Shown piece after piece: positions 1-11,949 of a stretch of 64,000 nucleotides of DNA (positions within the stretch are counted from its first letter, which is position 1; every line of letters starts with the position of its first letter). The notes under the pieces were generated by a model. It saw only the letters and a program-made list of their open reading frames with translations, had not been told where the DNA came from and made no database searches. The position numbers and the translations under genes were made by a program. Origin of the DNA: Schistocephalus solidus (Eukaryota; Platyhelminthes; Cestoda; Diphyllobothriidea; Diphyllobothriidae); contig WEDG01004937.1 of assembly GCA_017591395.1 (NCBI GenBank), positions 186,001-250,000 on the forward strand. Direction: 5' to 3'.

Positions 1-1640
1 TAAATCTGAATCATTATAACTAATCTAGGCATTAAAATCAGTAATGTCATTACCGATGGGAAACCTGCTAACCCCTCAGCATCTACAACAGCTGCGAACG
101 CTAATGTAAGCACCCTTCCCAACCAAAAAGGTGGTCGAAATCCCCAAATACTTAACGCTTCTAATTATGTTACCAGTTCTTCAAAATCATTCATTCCTTT
201 TTCAAATGCACGTTTTCCGCCAATTTATGCTAACTTGCCTCAAATGCTCATTTCTATGCCACCCCCTATCTTTCAAAGGCCACAATAAAGCCTTCATTTC
301 CAAGGTTTTCATCCAAATATGCCGCTGTACAATAATCTCAGTTCACTTAACAGTAACATTTCGACAAATTGTAGACCAGAGCAATTTTTGTTTCCCCACC
401 TTTCGTTTCTTCTTTCCAGTTTTCTTCTCCGCCACCAAATTATCCTTTTTTATAAATACTGATGAGCGTAACCTGCAGCTCAGGAATACGCTCAGCTTAG
501 TTTCACTCAATGCAAAATCAGTTGTAAATAAGATGGCTGAGCTTAGAACAGTAGCCTTTGAGCTTGATCCAGATGTGCTGTGCATCACTGAATCCTGGGC
601 TGACTCTCTTATTTCTAACTCAACACTTGCTAAAGATAATTTCAATTTGTACCGACAAGACCGCGCTGAAAAATGTGGTGGTGGTTGCCTTCTTTATATT
701 AAGTGTTCCTTTGTACATTTCCCTTTTCAGCTGAGCATTTCGTCCTTTTCTGGAAATTTATGCTTTGCTTCAGTCATCCTCCCTCACAATAAAAAAGCGT
801 TAAATTGGCTGTGTCTATAATCCTCCATGTTATTCTGGCAATAAAAGCGAGCTCTGTGAACTATTTGAAAAAGTTGCAGACACTCAATTTGATGTCAAAA
901 TAATCGTAGGCAATTCCAATCTGCCAGACATTGACTGGCAGGAAAATTCCTCTCCGCCTAAACATTAGAAATTGGTCGATACTATTAACTTTTCAAACAT
1001 GTCCGAACTGGTCAGATCAGTTACTAGAAATGACAACATTTGAGATTTTATTTTTACAAATGATGTTTACCCTCTCTTTATGAATTTTCATCATGATCTT
1101 TTCACAAGTGATCACGCAATAATTCACTGTTGTTTTCCAGTCCCCCTTCTTACGAAGCCTGAGGTTAAATGCAATAACCTCGACTTTGCTTACACAAACC
1201 ATGAAATAAAAAATAATTTCTTAAGCAATCTAGATTGGCATAGCATATTCGCAATCAACTATCCAAACCTTTTCCGTGAGCTATTGCAGAGCCTCACAAA
1301 ACAAATCCAGGCTTTAATCCCGTTAAAGATTTTTAAATTAAATACAGCTTCTTCTACTGTTCCGCATTTTCTCCAGAACAGACTTCAAAAATTACGAAAA
1401 CAACTTAAAGATTCATCTAAAAGCTCTCTGTCAGTTCATTTAAGGATTGCACAAATATTTGAATAAGCATCGAAAATTAGGCTCGCAAGAGATAAGCACA
1501 GGGAGTCTCGGACACTAAGTGATGGCAGTTCATCCAAATCTGTTGCTCATATCTTAGATGTTCGGTCATCGGCTAAGCGTCTGAATGTAACTCCGCCCTT
1601 ACTCGACTGTAACAAAAATTTGTTTTTGCTACCTTGGGTC
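1..1640 (+). pseudogene. Decayed LINE fragment: ORF2 start with AP-endonuclease domain
   Basis: A 5' piece of a non-LTR retrotransposon (CR1/L2-like), dead through stops and frameshifts. About 60-290 is an open Asn/Pro/Ser-rich linker in another frame. About 470-710 encodes the endonuclease start: SLNAKSVVNKM, then LDPDVLCITESW, then a Gly-rich GGGCLLYIK stretch. After a frameshift come VGNSNLPDIDW (about 905-945) and TSDHAII (about 1107-1130), which match the catalytic ND.N and SDH motifs of the exonuclease-endonuclease-phosphatase fold. Stops interrupt the frame near 967 and 1041, and it ends in a basic stretch near 1466. No reverse transcriptase follows, so the element is truncated or was split. 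The endonuclease assignment is strong; the clade name is inference. Confidence 0.8.
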
Positions 1641-2229
1641 GCCCATGAACTATGATGTCTTCTTATATCACCAGTCATCCAAACTATGACGTCATTCGGA
1701 CGTACACATTCGGTGGTCCACAGTCTAAATTGCTACCGTTTCTTTAAATACTTACCATCATCAGAATTCAATTTCGGATCCTAAGATGCTGAGGATTTAA
1801 GTTCATTGACGCATTTTCGTGAGATTTTGTTTCATATGCCTAAGTGATCAAGAACGAATCACCTCGACGTTTCATTATCTCATTTTGAAATGCTACTACC
1901 GTATTACCCTACTCTACCACCTGACAATTTTTTCCTATGCAGTTTTTTCTCCTACCTTCTATTAAAAAATGAAGGCTTATTGAACTCTGCCTCAATTTTT
2001 ATGGTAGGTGTTTTTTTCACTGCCTATTTTTTCTAGTTCACCATTAATTTTAAAACATCGCTAACTGTTGACATAGCAGGACAAGTTATGTATTTGAACA
2101 TTTTCATAACTTTATTTCGTTACTTATGTTTGCTTAGACAGTGCCTTGCCGGTGCTAACCAAATATAAATTCTGAATAATGTCTAAATTTCACATACAAA
2201 ATTATTCAACCACCCTGTTGGGTTTCTCT
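1641..2229. other. No feature recognised
   Basis: AT-rich DNA with short T-runs. I see no open frame with recognisable content and no tandem repeat. It lies between a plus-strand and a minus-strand LINE fragment and could be remnant 3' sequence of either. Confidence 0.4.
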
Positions 2230-3750
2230 GTCCATCCGATATATTTGTTATCCAGACAATGTTATTTCGCTATCTCGAATGCTGCCCGACAGCCAGGTTT
2301 CGGTTACTGCTATTGCATCCGGAGCTACTTTGGCAAGAAAATATTTTTAGTTCGTCAAGTTTTGATAAAAGGCTTTGGGCATTTGCGTACAAGCACTTCA
2401 ATTTTGCACCAGCCAATCTTCCGTTTGCGTTCGTCAATTTTATGGGCCTTAATGCGTCCCCTCTGACGTCAATGTCGAAGGCTTGTTCCATTGCTTGATG
2501 GGTTTTGGTAACTCTGGTTTCTACAGTCAGAACGTTAGGTGTACCTGACTTAGTTCTGTTATCTCTTTGGGCAATTAGTTTCCTGATGGTTTTGGCGTTA
2601 GCGGAGTGGCTGCCATGGTTATTCAATTGAAACGTCATATTCTTTGGAACTACCCTTGCCTTGATGATAACCAAATTGTGTTCACCAGCGTTCAGTCTTG
2701 ATTTTTATTCCAAGACAAGTTCCCGGATTTTCAGCCTTTCGCAGGGGAGCAGTCCGCTTGAATAAACCTATTTGTGCGAGTGACGGAGGTTGTTTTTTTG
2801 GAATAGAATCGCCTTGATTTGCTCTTTTCTCTCTAGCATAATTTTGAGAGGTCACGGTTACGGCGTTCCTAGGTTGTCTTCACACTTTTTGGCGATCCGT
2901 ACTGCTTTCAGAACTTTTACTTCCACGCAGGTTTAGAGCAATTGGTTTTAGAATCGAGGTCTTCAGCGACACGGTCTTGAAGTCGGACTGCAGTGGATTC
3001 GAGCCAACCCTGAACAATTAAACACTGTTGTCGATCCCGGTACTCCGGATTTGCCCTTTCTCCAAAGGTCTCCTTAAGTGCACGAGCATGCGTTATAGAG
3101 CTCTCGTTGAAATTTAATCTATATCTGGTCATTCTTTAATCTGAAGGCTCTGAGGAATCCATTGGAGTTGTATTTGACTTCGTAATCCTTTTGTGGTGTC
3201 TTCCCATTCCAGATTACCACGCTTGTGTTTCTTTGGATTCAACAATGGGCTCGTTGGAACACCCACAATAGCTGGATGTGATTTGTGGTTCGCTTGGGTC
3301 ATCTTCCGTAGGATTCCGAGACTGCGTTGCTGTTATCCGGTCGTTGTAGTTATTCGCGTCCAAACATTGAGTTTTTAAAAAAATTTAATATTTTGGTGCT
3401 TTTGATGTTAAATTCCTTGTCTTTTTACCTGTAGTACTGCTAACCGGATTTCGTCTAGTATTGTCCTCTTGCAAGAGTTTCCTTAAATCTTCAAGGTTGT
3501 TTACAATTTTTTGGACTTTCAGTAAAATATACGAACATCCAATATAAGATTCGTTCTCGCAGCCGACGGATTTTGCAGCCTTTACGCTTTTTGAGCACTT
3601 TGCTTGTCCATTATTGTAAGTATGAACTGGTCGGGGGTCAGTCATGGATGCCAAATTTAGCTCAATAGGCTTTCCTTCAAAGGAAGTGCCATTCCTGGTT
3701 ATGCTGCAAGCGTAAAATTGATTCGAGTAAATGAATGTTACAAACACTGC
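2230..3750 (-). pseudogene. CR1-like LINE fragment: ORF1 to start of endonuclease
   Basis: Read on the minus strand. About 3385-3747 is an open frame with Cys residues and a KIVNNLEDLRKLLQED coiled-coil-like stretch, probably the ORF1 N-terminus. 2917-3132 contains CLIVQGWLES, matching CIIVHGLRES in ORF1 of the element at 15-19 kb. 2270-2674 runs into the ORF2 start KLKCLYANAQSLLSKLDELK. The last part is nearly identical in wording to 20399-20674 (KLKCLYTNAQTLISKLDRLK), so both belong to one family. The fragment stops soon after the endonuclease begins. The frames are broken and it is not functional. Confidence 0.75.
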
Positions 3751-4530
3751 ATAACCATATGTTATCTTTCAAGCGTAAAACAAACAATTCTGTGTTTGGA
3801 AGGTGGCGATTACTTACTTACTTGTTCAAAATCGCTTTAAAAACTATAAACGGTATGAAGAATATTCAGGAACAACTCAACCATTTGTAGATGTCGAAGG
3901 TCCTGGATAACGGCCGATCCTCACGAAATTGTACAATTTGGTTCACTGAGAGGTTGTGAGTTGTTATTGGTCTGGAACCTGCGTAGTCAAATTGACTAAG
4001 CTGATACACAAATCTCAATTAACTGCCATTTTATGAGGAATTTCGGCACGAGAAAAATCCCAGATGTGCAAAAAAGAAGTAAGTACGTATACTTGTAGCG
4101 GTATTGTCTGGAACAATACTAGCGAAGGTGTAACGGAATTCAAATTGAGAGAGAGAGAGGAATACGCTTTATTTTGAAGTATCATTCAAAATTTTCAGAA
4201 AAACTATAAATGGCTCCACTCCTTAAGATAATAGGATAAGTAAAAATAATATGCAAGAATCAAAGAGTCAAAAATGGCCATCTAGTGGGGAGACAGTTCC
4301 AGTGTCAGCTTTTTTATTTCAGTCTCTTCAAACGAAAGGTAGCGTGCTAGAAATGGAAAAACGGAGTGCTGCTATGCCGTTGCACGACAGGCTATATGGT
4401 GAAAGCCTCGGCGCATCGGACGGGAAGACTCACCGCAATTAGCTACGAGTGGAGGGGATGGGTTACATCATCAAGGATTTGCCCATCAAATTGTCTGACT
4501 GTCGTAAAGTGTCGTCTTGTTATCAAATCC
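3751..4530. other. Unassigned, with a short (GA)n run
   Basis: No recognisable gene. A short GA microsatellite lies at about 4147-4160. Nothing else here can be supported. Confidence 0.4.
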
Positions 4531-5335
4531 ACTTAAACAGTATGAGAAACACCAGCAGCAGAAGAGAGCGTTCGGAGCATACGTTTTAAAATCAAAAAAA
4601 TCCTTTTTTTAAGCAAAGCTGGAAAACTCACGGGAGAGCAATAAATGATGAGGGGAAGAACACATGTCTCTATAAATCGCCAGATATGGGTCAGAGGTGT
4701 GTGATAGGATCGTAAACGGCTGATATGATATAGAAGTTTAAGAATTTTTGTAAAAAGAGTATCGATATGTTGGAAGAATGAAAGATGGGATGTCAGAGAA
4801 ACGCCAAGGTACGAAAAGAGGTACCTAGTTGGAAAGGATGGCTGAGTATTGAGAACTAGGTGATGGTTGCAGGTGAAAAGCACATTGGACAGACTTCTCA
4901 TGGTTGAGTTGAAGAACATTATCTGACGACCAGGCTGAAACATGGTCGAGGCCATCCTTCAGACACTGGAGATGTGTCTGATTTTTAAGAGGATGACCAA
5001 CAACCATGTCGTCGGCATATTTGATGTACAGACAGTCGTTTGGTGATCTCAAATCATCCGTATGCAGGGGGGAAGCGGTGAGGGCATAAGATGGCACCTT
5101 GAAGAACACCGCAGTTGTTTGGAAGGCCAGTAGATTTCCGCTTTCTGGATCGTACGAATTGAGTGCGGGAAGTAAAATAATCGTTGAGCCAAGATAAAAC
5201 CCAACTGCAAGGCTTCGTTGACCTAATATGAACCAAGCACGCGTGTTCACACCTGTCAGGTCCCTGTACAGGGACGTAGCTACTTGTCGGATGCCTATTT
5301 CCCCACCCCCATTTCCCCATCACCGCAATCACACT
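4531..5335 (-). pseudogene. LINE reverse-transcriptase fragment
   Basis: Three overlapping minus-strand frames form the C-terminal half of a non-LTR reverse transcriptase. About 5054-5332 has WLNDYFTSRTQFVR and NNCGVLQGAILCP, the block before the catalytic box. About 4825-5060 has YIKYADDMVV, the YADD catalytic motif, then WSSDNVLQLNHEKS. 4533-4955 has YLGVSLTSHLSF and the thumb-like CVLPLIIYCSPV. At least two frameshifts separate these blocks. The N-terminal reverse transcriptase and endonuclease are absent, so this is a truncated dead copy. Confidence 0.85.
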
Positions 5336-5984
5336 ATCGCCTAAACCCCAACTGCACTAGGCGTCCAAACGTCCTTATTCCATTCCCCAACATTTGCTGT
5401 TTATTGGTTGTTTAAACTCTTGATACTCTACCCCACAGGCCCCACGATGAATAACCAAAAACATACCTTAGCCTTCGTTGATATCTTAAAAAATGTACAT
5501 TTACTGACTTTTTAACACAGCAGTCAACGATGTGACCACTAATAGAACGTGAGCAGGCCCATCGGATTGATGAAATCTTTGTAATAACTTAGGCGGACCA
5601 CTGGAATAGTTCCCAGTTTAAAACTTCAGAGGACATTTGCCTGGAAACACATGCACTGGAAAGGATTATCGCAGAGTCGTTAGAGCCCCGGACGGCGTCC
5701 CTGTTGAATTGATGTTTCCAGGTACAGATAAAAAATTACAGTACAACTAAGATACTCTAACCCTACGGCATCTGTATTCTGAAGTTTTCACCCGGAATAC
5801 GGTCTGAAAGAGCGAGTGAAAATGAGACAATTAATAATAAAATTGGGAAGACCAAGGACCAATGGCAAGGCACATCTCAAAATAAGGGGCGAACAAATAG
5901 TTTAAGTTAAAAGAACCTTTCTTTGACTGAAGACAGTCACTCTGACAGCCTAACTCTCCCGTCTCCAAAACAAAAAATGTGCCC
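5336..5984. other. No feature recognised
   Basis: Low-GC sequence between two oppositely oriented LINE fragments. No supportable coding or repeat signal was seen. Confidence 0.35.
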
Positions 5985-6485
5985 CCTTAAACTGTTCATT
6001 TAAATGCCAGATGTCTGCTTAATAAGATGTCTTTGTTTCAGGCTCTGGTTTTCGTCCACCACCCAGACATTATAAAAGTTACAGACACATAGGCAACACC
6101 CTGCGTTGGCAACTCCGAATTCTGTATTCTAGGTCACACCCACCTTCGGTGAAAATTTGCTCGCTTACATTGCCACCATCCGGGTTTGGATCGGTACTGT
6201 CCTCGAAACCATAACTTTTACCCTCTGGGACGTGACCGTAGAATTCGGCATTTTCATCAATCTTACAGGTCTGGAACAGAGGGTATAACGATCAGCGTTC
6301 TAAAGGCTGATGCAAATGATATATTTCCGTCCTTCATGTGTAAGATATTAAATCTTGCTCTTGAGAGCAAAACCTTCCCTATTTTACGGAAGAAATCGCA
6401 CATTTTGCCTATACCTAAGCACGACCGATCTATGTCAACTGACAACGTCTACTGACAACTTTAGGCCAGTTAATACACTTCGAGC
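5985..6485 (+). pseudogene. 5' half of an interrupted LINE (endonuclease start and RT N-terminus)
   Basis: The plus strand begins with RLNARCLLNKMSLFQAL and HHPDIIKVTDT, an endonuclease start like that at 500-590. After an internal deletion it passes at 6186-6455 to an RT N-terminal block: ISVLKADANDIFPSF, LESKTFPILRKKSHILPIPK, then NFRPVNTLRAASK. It breaks off at about 6485 inside the RT. The missing continuation (YFDLTRVFDQVDHNF) reappears on the same strand at about 11985, beyond a GC-rich block. The two parts are read here as one element split by insertion. Stops and frameshifts show it is dead. Confidence 0.7.
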
Positions 6486-6489
6486 AGCC

Positions 6490-6810
6490 TCGAAGATCTT
6501 ATTGGTTCCTCAAAAATGATCTTTTGACGTCTGCAAGCTCTCTTACTTTGCTGATGTATACGAAAGTTCGACCTTCGATTTCGACGAGGTCCACCGTGTG
6601 CTCCACGGAAGGGTGGTGCAGGGACGGTGACTTGCGCGTGAATTAGTTTCAAGTGATAGTAACATTGCGCTGCAGCTACCGCACTCTCTCCTTCTCCCCC
6701 ATCTAAGACCGGTGTCATGACAGAGTCAAGAAGACCGGGGATGGGAGAATCCGCAGGTGGCTGGCGCGGCCTGAGCCGCCCCTGGGCGTACCACCACACC
6801 TGGCTCGGAT
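6490..6810 (-). repeat. Dispersed GC-rich repeat with a conserved ORF (copy 1)
   Basis: The minus-strand sequence aligns closely over about 220 bases with the plus strand at 36570-36840, and more weakly with 52310-52430. Both good copies keep the same frame: MWWYAQGRLRP here and MWWHAQRQLRP there, with shared later words YYHLK/FYHLK and TVPAPP/SPSLPHP. It is probably the untranslated part of a mobile element that can read open by chance. I do not recognise a protein family. Confidence 0.6.
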
Positions 6811-7400
6811 CCCACGGAGTGGGAGTGCCATAAAGGCCACATTAAGAAGGAGCCATTGCAGCCTGACTCTCAGTCCGCCAGTCAGTCACTCCACACAAAA
6901 CACACATTGGGCTGACCACGCGGTCCGAGTTATCCCGTCAGATGGCAACCTTCCAAGCCCGGCTTTTAGCGCACCGTGATAGTTTCAAGCGCGTCAGATT
7001 ATTTATAGTGAGGAATATGTGCTGAGCAGTCGACCTAACTCTCTCCCGCCCCCCACAGTCAAACCACTGTCCGAGCCGGTCAGTTGTCTGATGTGGGAGT
7101 GGGTGCATTATCTGAGGGATTGGCGTACCCGTCCTTACACACCACAGCACAACCTGGCCCCCATAACGCACACACCAGGATTAAATTACTCAGGGGATAT
7201 AGTGGAGCCATCGCCGTCTGAATCCAGTCCGCTGGTCAGCAACTCGACACACACAACACATACACTAGGCCGACGGCGTGGTCTGGTGTAAGCGTCAGAT
7301 TGGCAGCCTTCCAAGCCACGGTTCCTAGGAAACCGTGATTTTATCAGGTACATCATGACAATTAAGAGGGTTTTGTTTATGTATTAGTGTTAATGGTGTT
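6811..7400. repeat. Dispersed repeat, likely 3' region of the adjacent RTE element
   Basis: Two diverged subunits (about 6840-7110 and 7187-7340) share the words GAGCCATTGCAGCCTGA-like, 'cagtccgccagtcagtcac', 'tggcarccttccaagcc' and 'gtccgagccggtc'. The same series of words occurs at 28430-28670. In both places a zinc-finger-type RTE tail follows at higher coordinates, so this block is probably the 3' untranslated region of that minus-strand element. That assignment is inference from repeated order and orientation. Confidence 0.6.
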
Positions 7401-7426
7401 CACTGATGTGGCTTAGCCTCCGGGGT

Positions 7427-8344
7427 TTACCGCATGTTGTCGTGGAGGTGAATGTATCCTAATAGGCCCATGTGGTGTGTAAATGTGCGGGAGAAGTGAG
7501 CACAGTGGAGGCGGGCGCAGCGACTGTATGTCGGGGCCCCAGACACTGGTTCACCAGCCTCCGTGCGATGGATTCGCAGGTGACTGACCAGGCCAATGCG
7601 TGAGTTGAAATTGCGGGCGCAGTGTGGGCAGGAGAAATCGGGAGAGGCTGGGGGGTGTCGTTCATGATAGTGGCGGTGGCTGTGGTGGTGAGAATGGTAG
7701 GACCGGAGGGTGTTCATGGGGTATCAGTTTTTTCAGCATTGCGGTGAATTCCGCTGTCATGGATGCGCATGTGACCGAATAGGACCATGCGATGAGTGAA
7801 TGCGCGAGGACAGTGAGGGCAGTGGAGACGGCGATCTCTGCTGTGTGTTGGTGCTCCAGGCACTGGTTCACCAGTCTATGTACGATGGATTCGCAAGTGA
7901 CCGACCAGGTCGATGCGTGAGGTGAATGTGCGGTCGCATTGAGGACAGCTTAGGAGAGAGTCCCCAATGCTGGTATTGGTGGAGGTTGTGATGGCGGTGA
8001 TGGCGCTGATGGTGGTTGCGGTGGTAGGGGCAACAGGCGATGAGTATTGGGATGTAATCTCTATGATGGTGGGAGTGATGGAATTGATGCCAGGAGTGAG
8101 CGTGGAAGAGTTCGAAGGAGGGTTGGCAGAATTTGACGTATAAGTTGGAATTGGCGGATTGTTGGTGCATTGCGTCCAAAGATGTCCGACCAGACCGATT
8201 CACGCGCGAAGATGCGTTGACAACGCGGGCATGTTGGAAGGGCCTGGGCATCGGCGGTGTTGGTCCGGGGCGCTGGTGACTTTCGTGCCGCTCTTTTCGC
8301 CTTGGCGGCGATAATCCGGTTGGCCTAATAGATTGTTGCACCAA
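7427..8344 (-). pseudogene. C2H2 zinc-finger tail of the RTE element
   Basis: The minus-strand frame 7427-7717 holds a textbook finger, CPHCARNFNSRIGLVSHLRIH (C-x2-C-x12-H-x3-H). A second, broken finger follows: LHCAHFSRTFTHHMGLLGYIHLH, whose second Cys is Phe and first His is Tyr. Upstream frames 7662-7871 and 7868-8344 carry finger remnants joined by His/Pro/Ser-rich linkers. Several frameshifts separate the parts. A finger domain after the reverse transcriptase is unusual for RTE elements generally; it may help RNA or DNA binding, but that role is inference. Confidence 0.8.
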
Positions 8345-10511
8345 TCTTCACAGATCTTGTCCATGCTGATCTATCCTGGGTGAGGTCCTCCCAGGTCGCC
8401 GGGTTGATTTGCAGTTATTTCAGCGATTTTTTCAAAGTGTCCTTTTACCATCGTTTTTGGCCTCCCTGTCGGCGAGCGCCCGTAGCGACATCTCCGTTAA
8501 AAAGTCGTTTGGGTAGTCGTTCGTCGTCCATTCTTACCAGGTGGCCGCTCCATTGCAGTTGCACTTGCCTCAGCATGGCGTGGATGCTGCGAATTCCGTT
8601 CCGCTCCAGGACTTCCATGTCCGGATCCTGTCTTGCCATCTCAGCTTCAGTATTCTGCGGAGGCAGCTGAGATGAAAGTGATTCAGCTTCCTGGCTTGGT
8701 TCGAGAAGACGGTCCAGGTCTCCGCTCCGTAAAGGAGTGCCGTCAAGACAACGGCCTTGTACATCTTCAGTTAGGTGTTAAGGTGAATACCGTGGCGATT
8801 CCACACGGAGGCCTGGAGCCAGCCGAAGGCCTGACTGGCTTTGGAGATCCGTTGGGCAACCTCACAATTGATTCTCATGTTGCGTGACAGCGTGCTTCCA
8901 AGATAAGCAAAGGTTTCCACAATTTTGAGTTAAGCACAGTTGACATTGATTCGGGGAGCAATGTATTCCACGCTGGGTGGCGGCTGGTGAATGAAAACCT
9001 TTTTGGCTGTACTGATTGTTAAACCAAAATTGGTGCAGCCTGCGGCGAAGAGGTCCATGCTCCGTTGCATTTCCTCCTCCGTCACGGTCTTTAGGGTGCA
9101 GTCGTCCGCGAATAGCAAGTCATCGACTGTAGTCACGCGCGTTGAAGCCTGCATACGCCGACAATTGAGAAGGTGCCCGTCAGTTCTGTAAGCGATGCGA
9201 ATCCCAGGCTGTTCATCATGGCAGGCGTCCATCAGCATAGCCGATAACATGAGACTGAACAGGGTGGGAAGCAATACGCAGCCCTGCTTCACTTCGTTGG
9301 TCGTGCAAATGCTTGGGATATCGTACCGTTTTCAGGGACGCGCGCCGTCATTCCGTCATGAAGCTGACGCACCATGTGCGTGAACCGCTCAGGACAGCCG
9401 AATTTCTGCATGACTTTGCACAGTCCGTCGCGATTCACCATGTCAAAGGCTTTCGTCAGATCCACGAAATTAGTGTATAGGTGAGTTCGCATCTCCTGGC
9501 ACTTCTCTTGTAGCTGGCGGGCGGCAAAGATCATATCGGTCGTGCCGCGATGTCGACGGAAGCCAAATTGGCTTTCGAGGAGCAGGCCCTGCTCTAGGTG
9601 ACTGTTCAGCCGATTGAGAAGGATACGGGCGAAGATCTTCCCGGCGATGTTGAGCAACGATATGCCTCTGTGATTATCACAGAGTTGTCGGTTCCCCTTC
9701 CGCTTGTAGAGATGGACGATGGTCACGTCTTTGAAATCCTGAGGAATTTGTCCTTGGCGCCACCTCTCCTGGAAGATTGTTGTAAGTTCTGCCATCAGCC
9801 GGGGCCCACCGTGCTTGTAGACTTCCGGTGGGATTGCGTCGGAACCCGGTGCTTCACCGCTGTAAATCTGCTGCACGACCCGGCTGGTTTCTGGTGGGGA
9901 AGGCGGCAGATCTCGGTCATTGTTCGTGTCCACTTGAGGGAGCCGGTCAATGGCAGCATCGGAGATGGCTGATGAGCAATTAAGGACACATCTGAAGTGC
10001 TCGACCCAGCGCTTCAGAAGTTGCGATTTGTCTGTCAGCAGTGTTGTGCCGTCAGAGCTGTGCAATAGTGCGGTCCCCTTGATGCAGGGACCGTAGATGG
10101 CCTTGATGGCTTTAGAAAGTTTTTCATTTCATTACGGTCCGCATACCCCTGGATTTCCTCAGCCTTTCGTATCATCCGGGCGTCCTGCATCTCCCGCAGC
10201 TGTTGCTTTAGAAGGCGGCGGCCTCTCAAGAAGGCTGCTTTGGTAGCATCAGTCCTTAGGTCATTGTGAGCTTTGTGTAGTCCATTCTTCTCCGCAAGTA
10301 ATTTGCTGGTGGCGGCGTTATTGTCGTCAAACCAGTCCTGGTGTTGATGGCGTGCTTGTCCGAGATCTTCGAGGGCGGTGGACTGGATTACATTTCGCAG
10401 TTGAAACCATCGTGTTTCCACGGTGGAATAATTATCTGGAGCATGCAGGTTCTCCAGGTTCTCGGTTATTTGGTTGCTGAAATCAAAACAGTGAGCAGTC
10501 AAATTAAACAA
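8345..10511 (-). pseudogene. Reverse transcriptase of the RTE element (frameshifted)
   Basis: Frame 10035-10511 encodes the linker between endonuclease and RT, with WFDDNNAATSKLLAEKN and a helical basic stretch. Frame 9289-10065 carries RT blocks: GEAPGSDAIPPEVYKHGG, DFKDVTIVHLYKRKGNR, NHRGISLLNIAGKIFARILL, ESQFGFRRHRGTTDM and FVDLTKAFDMVNRDGL. Frame 8930-9292 continues with LFSLMLSAML and the catalytic LLFADDC (about 9100-9120). Frames 8570-8764 and 8445-8639 give the thumb and C-terminus: [10 protein letters not shown] and LQWSGHLVRMDDERLPKRLF. The GAETW and GHLVRM words are typical of RTE elements. At least three frame changes inactivate it. Confidence 0.9.
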
Positions 10512-10559
10512 AAGAGTATTTAACTTACCTGGCGGTTGCTTACCTTGGGGCCTCCGTCG

Positions 10560-11365
10560 GGGTTGCAGTCAGAGCCTCATCTTAAAGATGACGAGGCAGT
10601 GATCTGTCCAACCGTCGGCATCGCAGATCGCCTTGGTTACCAGCACGTCCTGTCGATCTCGCCTCCGGACGAGAACATTGTTCAGCAGCTGCCAGCGACG
10701 CAACCGAAGGTGCATCCACGTGGCCTTCTCCCGCGTCGGAAGGCGAAAGAAGGTGTTGGTCAGCCGGAAACGGTGTTCCGCACACGTTTGCAGAAGAAGG
10801 AGGCCATTATCTTTACAGCTACCGAGACCGTGGGGGCTCAGCACTCCCTACCAGACAGCGTGGTCCGTCCCGACGCGGGCGTGGAAGTCACCAAGGACAA
10901 TTAACTTGTCCACCTTCGGCACAGTCGCCAGCAGGGCGTGCAGGTCCTCGTAGAATTTGTCCTCCGCCGCATCAGAGCTCGTCATTGGGGAGCGTAGGTG
11001 CTGATGTTGGTGGCAAAATGGTCTCTCTGAAGAGGCAGGCGGAGGCTCATCAGGCGATCATTGATACTCTGCGGCAGACAGGGCAGACGTCCCACGATAT
11101 CGTTCCGGATGGCAAAGGCAACACCAGCGTCGCGTCGCTCTGCCTTTGGCCGGCCGCTCCAGAAGAAGGTGTAGCCGGCACCCATCTCCTACAGCTAATC
11201 CTGCCCAGAGAATCGGATCTCGCTGAGAGCAGCAATGTCCACCTTGTAGCGCGCCAGTTCCAGAGCGACTAGCGCCGTCCTCTGTTCCGGCCGGTTGCTC
11301 CTAGGATTGTCTAAAAGGGAACGAACATTCCAGGCTGCTAGTGTGACTGGACTCACCCGAGCAGC
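10560..11365 (-). pseudogene. AP-endonuclease domain of the RTE element
   Basis: The minus-strand reading starts near 11330 with AWNVRSLLDNPRSNRPEQR and ARYKVDIAALSEIRF, then a TAG stop after SGQD. It resumes in 10982-11185 with GYTFFWSGRPKAERRDAGV and AFAIRND, and later in 10569-10844 with [18 protein letters not shown] and the terminal GWTDHCLVI (the SDH-equivalent box). The order matches an RTE endonuclease. The stop and frame changes make it nonfunctional. The Cys after DH may be a decay substitution. Confidence 0.85.
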
Positions 11366-11384
11366 CTAGAGGGTATGGCGAGGG

Positions 11385-11890
11385 GGATGGGGACGGGGGT
11401 ATTGTTGTTTGTTTGAGTTTTACGACCGCGTATTTTGCGATCTGCGAGCCGCGGCCAGCTGCAGAAGACGTGATAACCAGCATTTCTTTAGGGCACATTT
11501 TCTAGCCCCTTCCACCGCGAGGAGGCAAGCAGTGCTTTCCCTAAATAGGGCTGCTCGGACATCCCAGACGGCTGCCGAACTCCACTATGGGTCACGGTTT
11601 TGTTTTAGTGGGAGAACGACCCGAGTTAGTCTGGGCCGCCTATGGGGTTGCTGTCAGCCCCACCGTAGGACTTTTTGAGAGGGGGGAGGTGGTAAGTTCG
11701 GGAGTCAGACATACTGGGCGTGGAGGCACACACAACACCGGAGACCCTCACCTGGTTAAGCCCGCCGGTCGTGACGGTCGTGGCCGCTGGGAAGAACCCA
11801 ACTTCTAGGAGCCACAGGAGAGAGTTGGGTACCAGTTAGAGGCGGCCACAGGAGCATTCACCACCTATACGAGACAAATGGAGTGACCAA
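11385..11890 (-). promoter_or_regulatory. Probable 5' untranslated/promoter region of the RTE element
   Basis: GC-rich sequence without a recognisable domain, directly upstream (minus strand) of the endonuclease start. The sharp drop to AT-rich DNA near 11900-11950 marks the likely element edge. The promoter role is inferred from position only. Confidence 0.4.
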
Positions 11891-11949
11891 ATGCTATCTG
11901 TGTGGTGCTACCCCTAACTAGTACCCCTACACCCCACTCATGTATAACA

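Larger units (their letters stand above)
7401..11890 (-). mobile_element. RTE-type LINE with C2H2 zinc-finger tail, decayed but near full length
   Basis: On the minus strand the order is: a GC-rich 5' region (about 11890-11385), AP endonuclease (about 11365-10560), a linker with coiled-coil character (about 10511-10040), reverse transcriptase (about 10065-8345), then a His/Pro-rich region with C2H2 fingers (8344-7427). The block is much richer in G+C than the surrounding DNA, which suggests a fairly recent arrival. Each domain is recognisable, but in-frame stops and frameshifts separate them, so the copy cannot encode one protein. It sits inside the plus-strand LINE halves at 5985-6485 and 11950-13262. 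Confidence 0.85.

Noticed and set aside
9598..9972. 124-codon plus-strand frame and other plus-strand frames across 8380-11808
   Set aside because: They are antisense shadows of the minus-strand RTE reverse transcriptase and endonuclease, produced by high GC.
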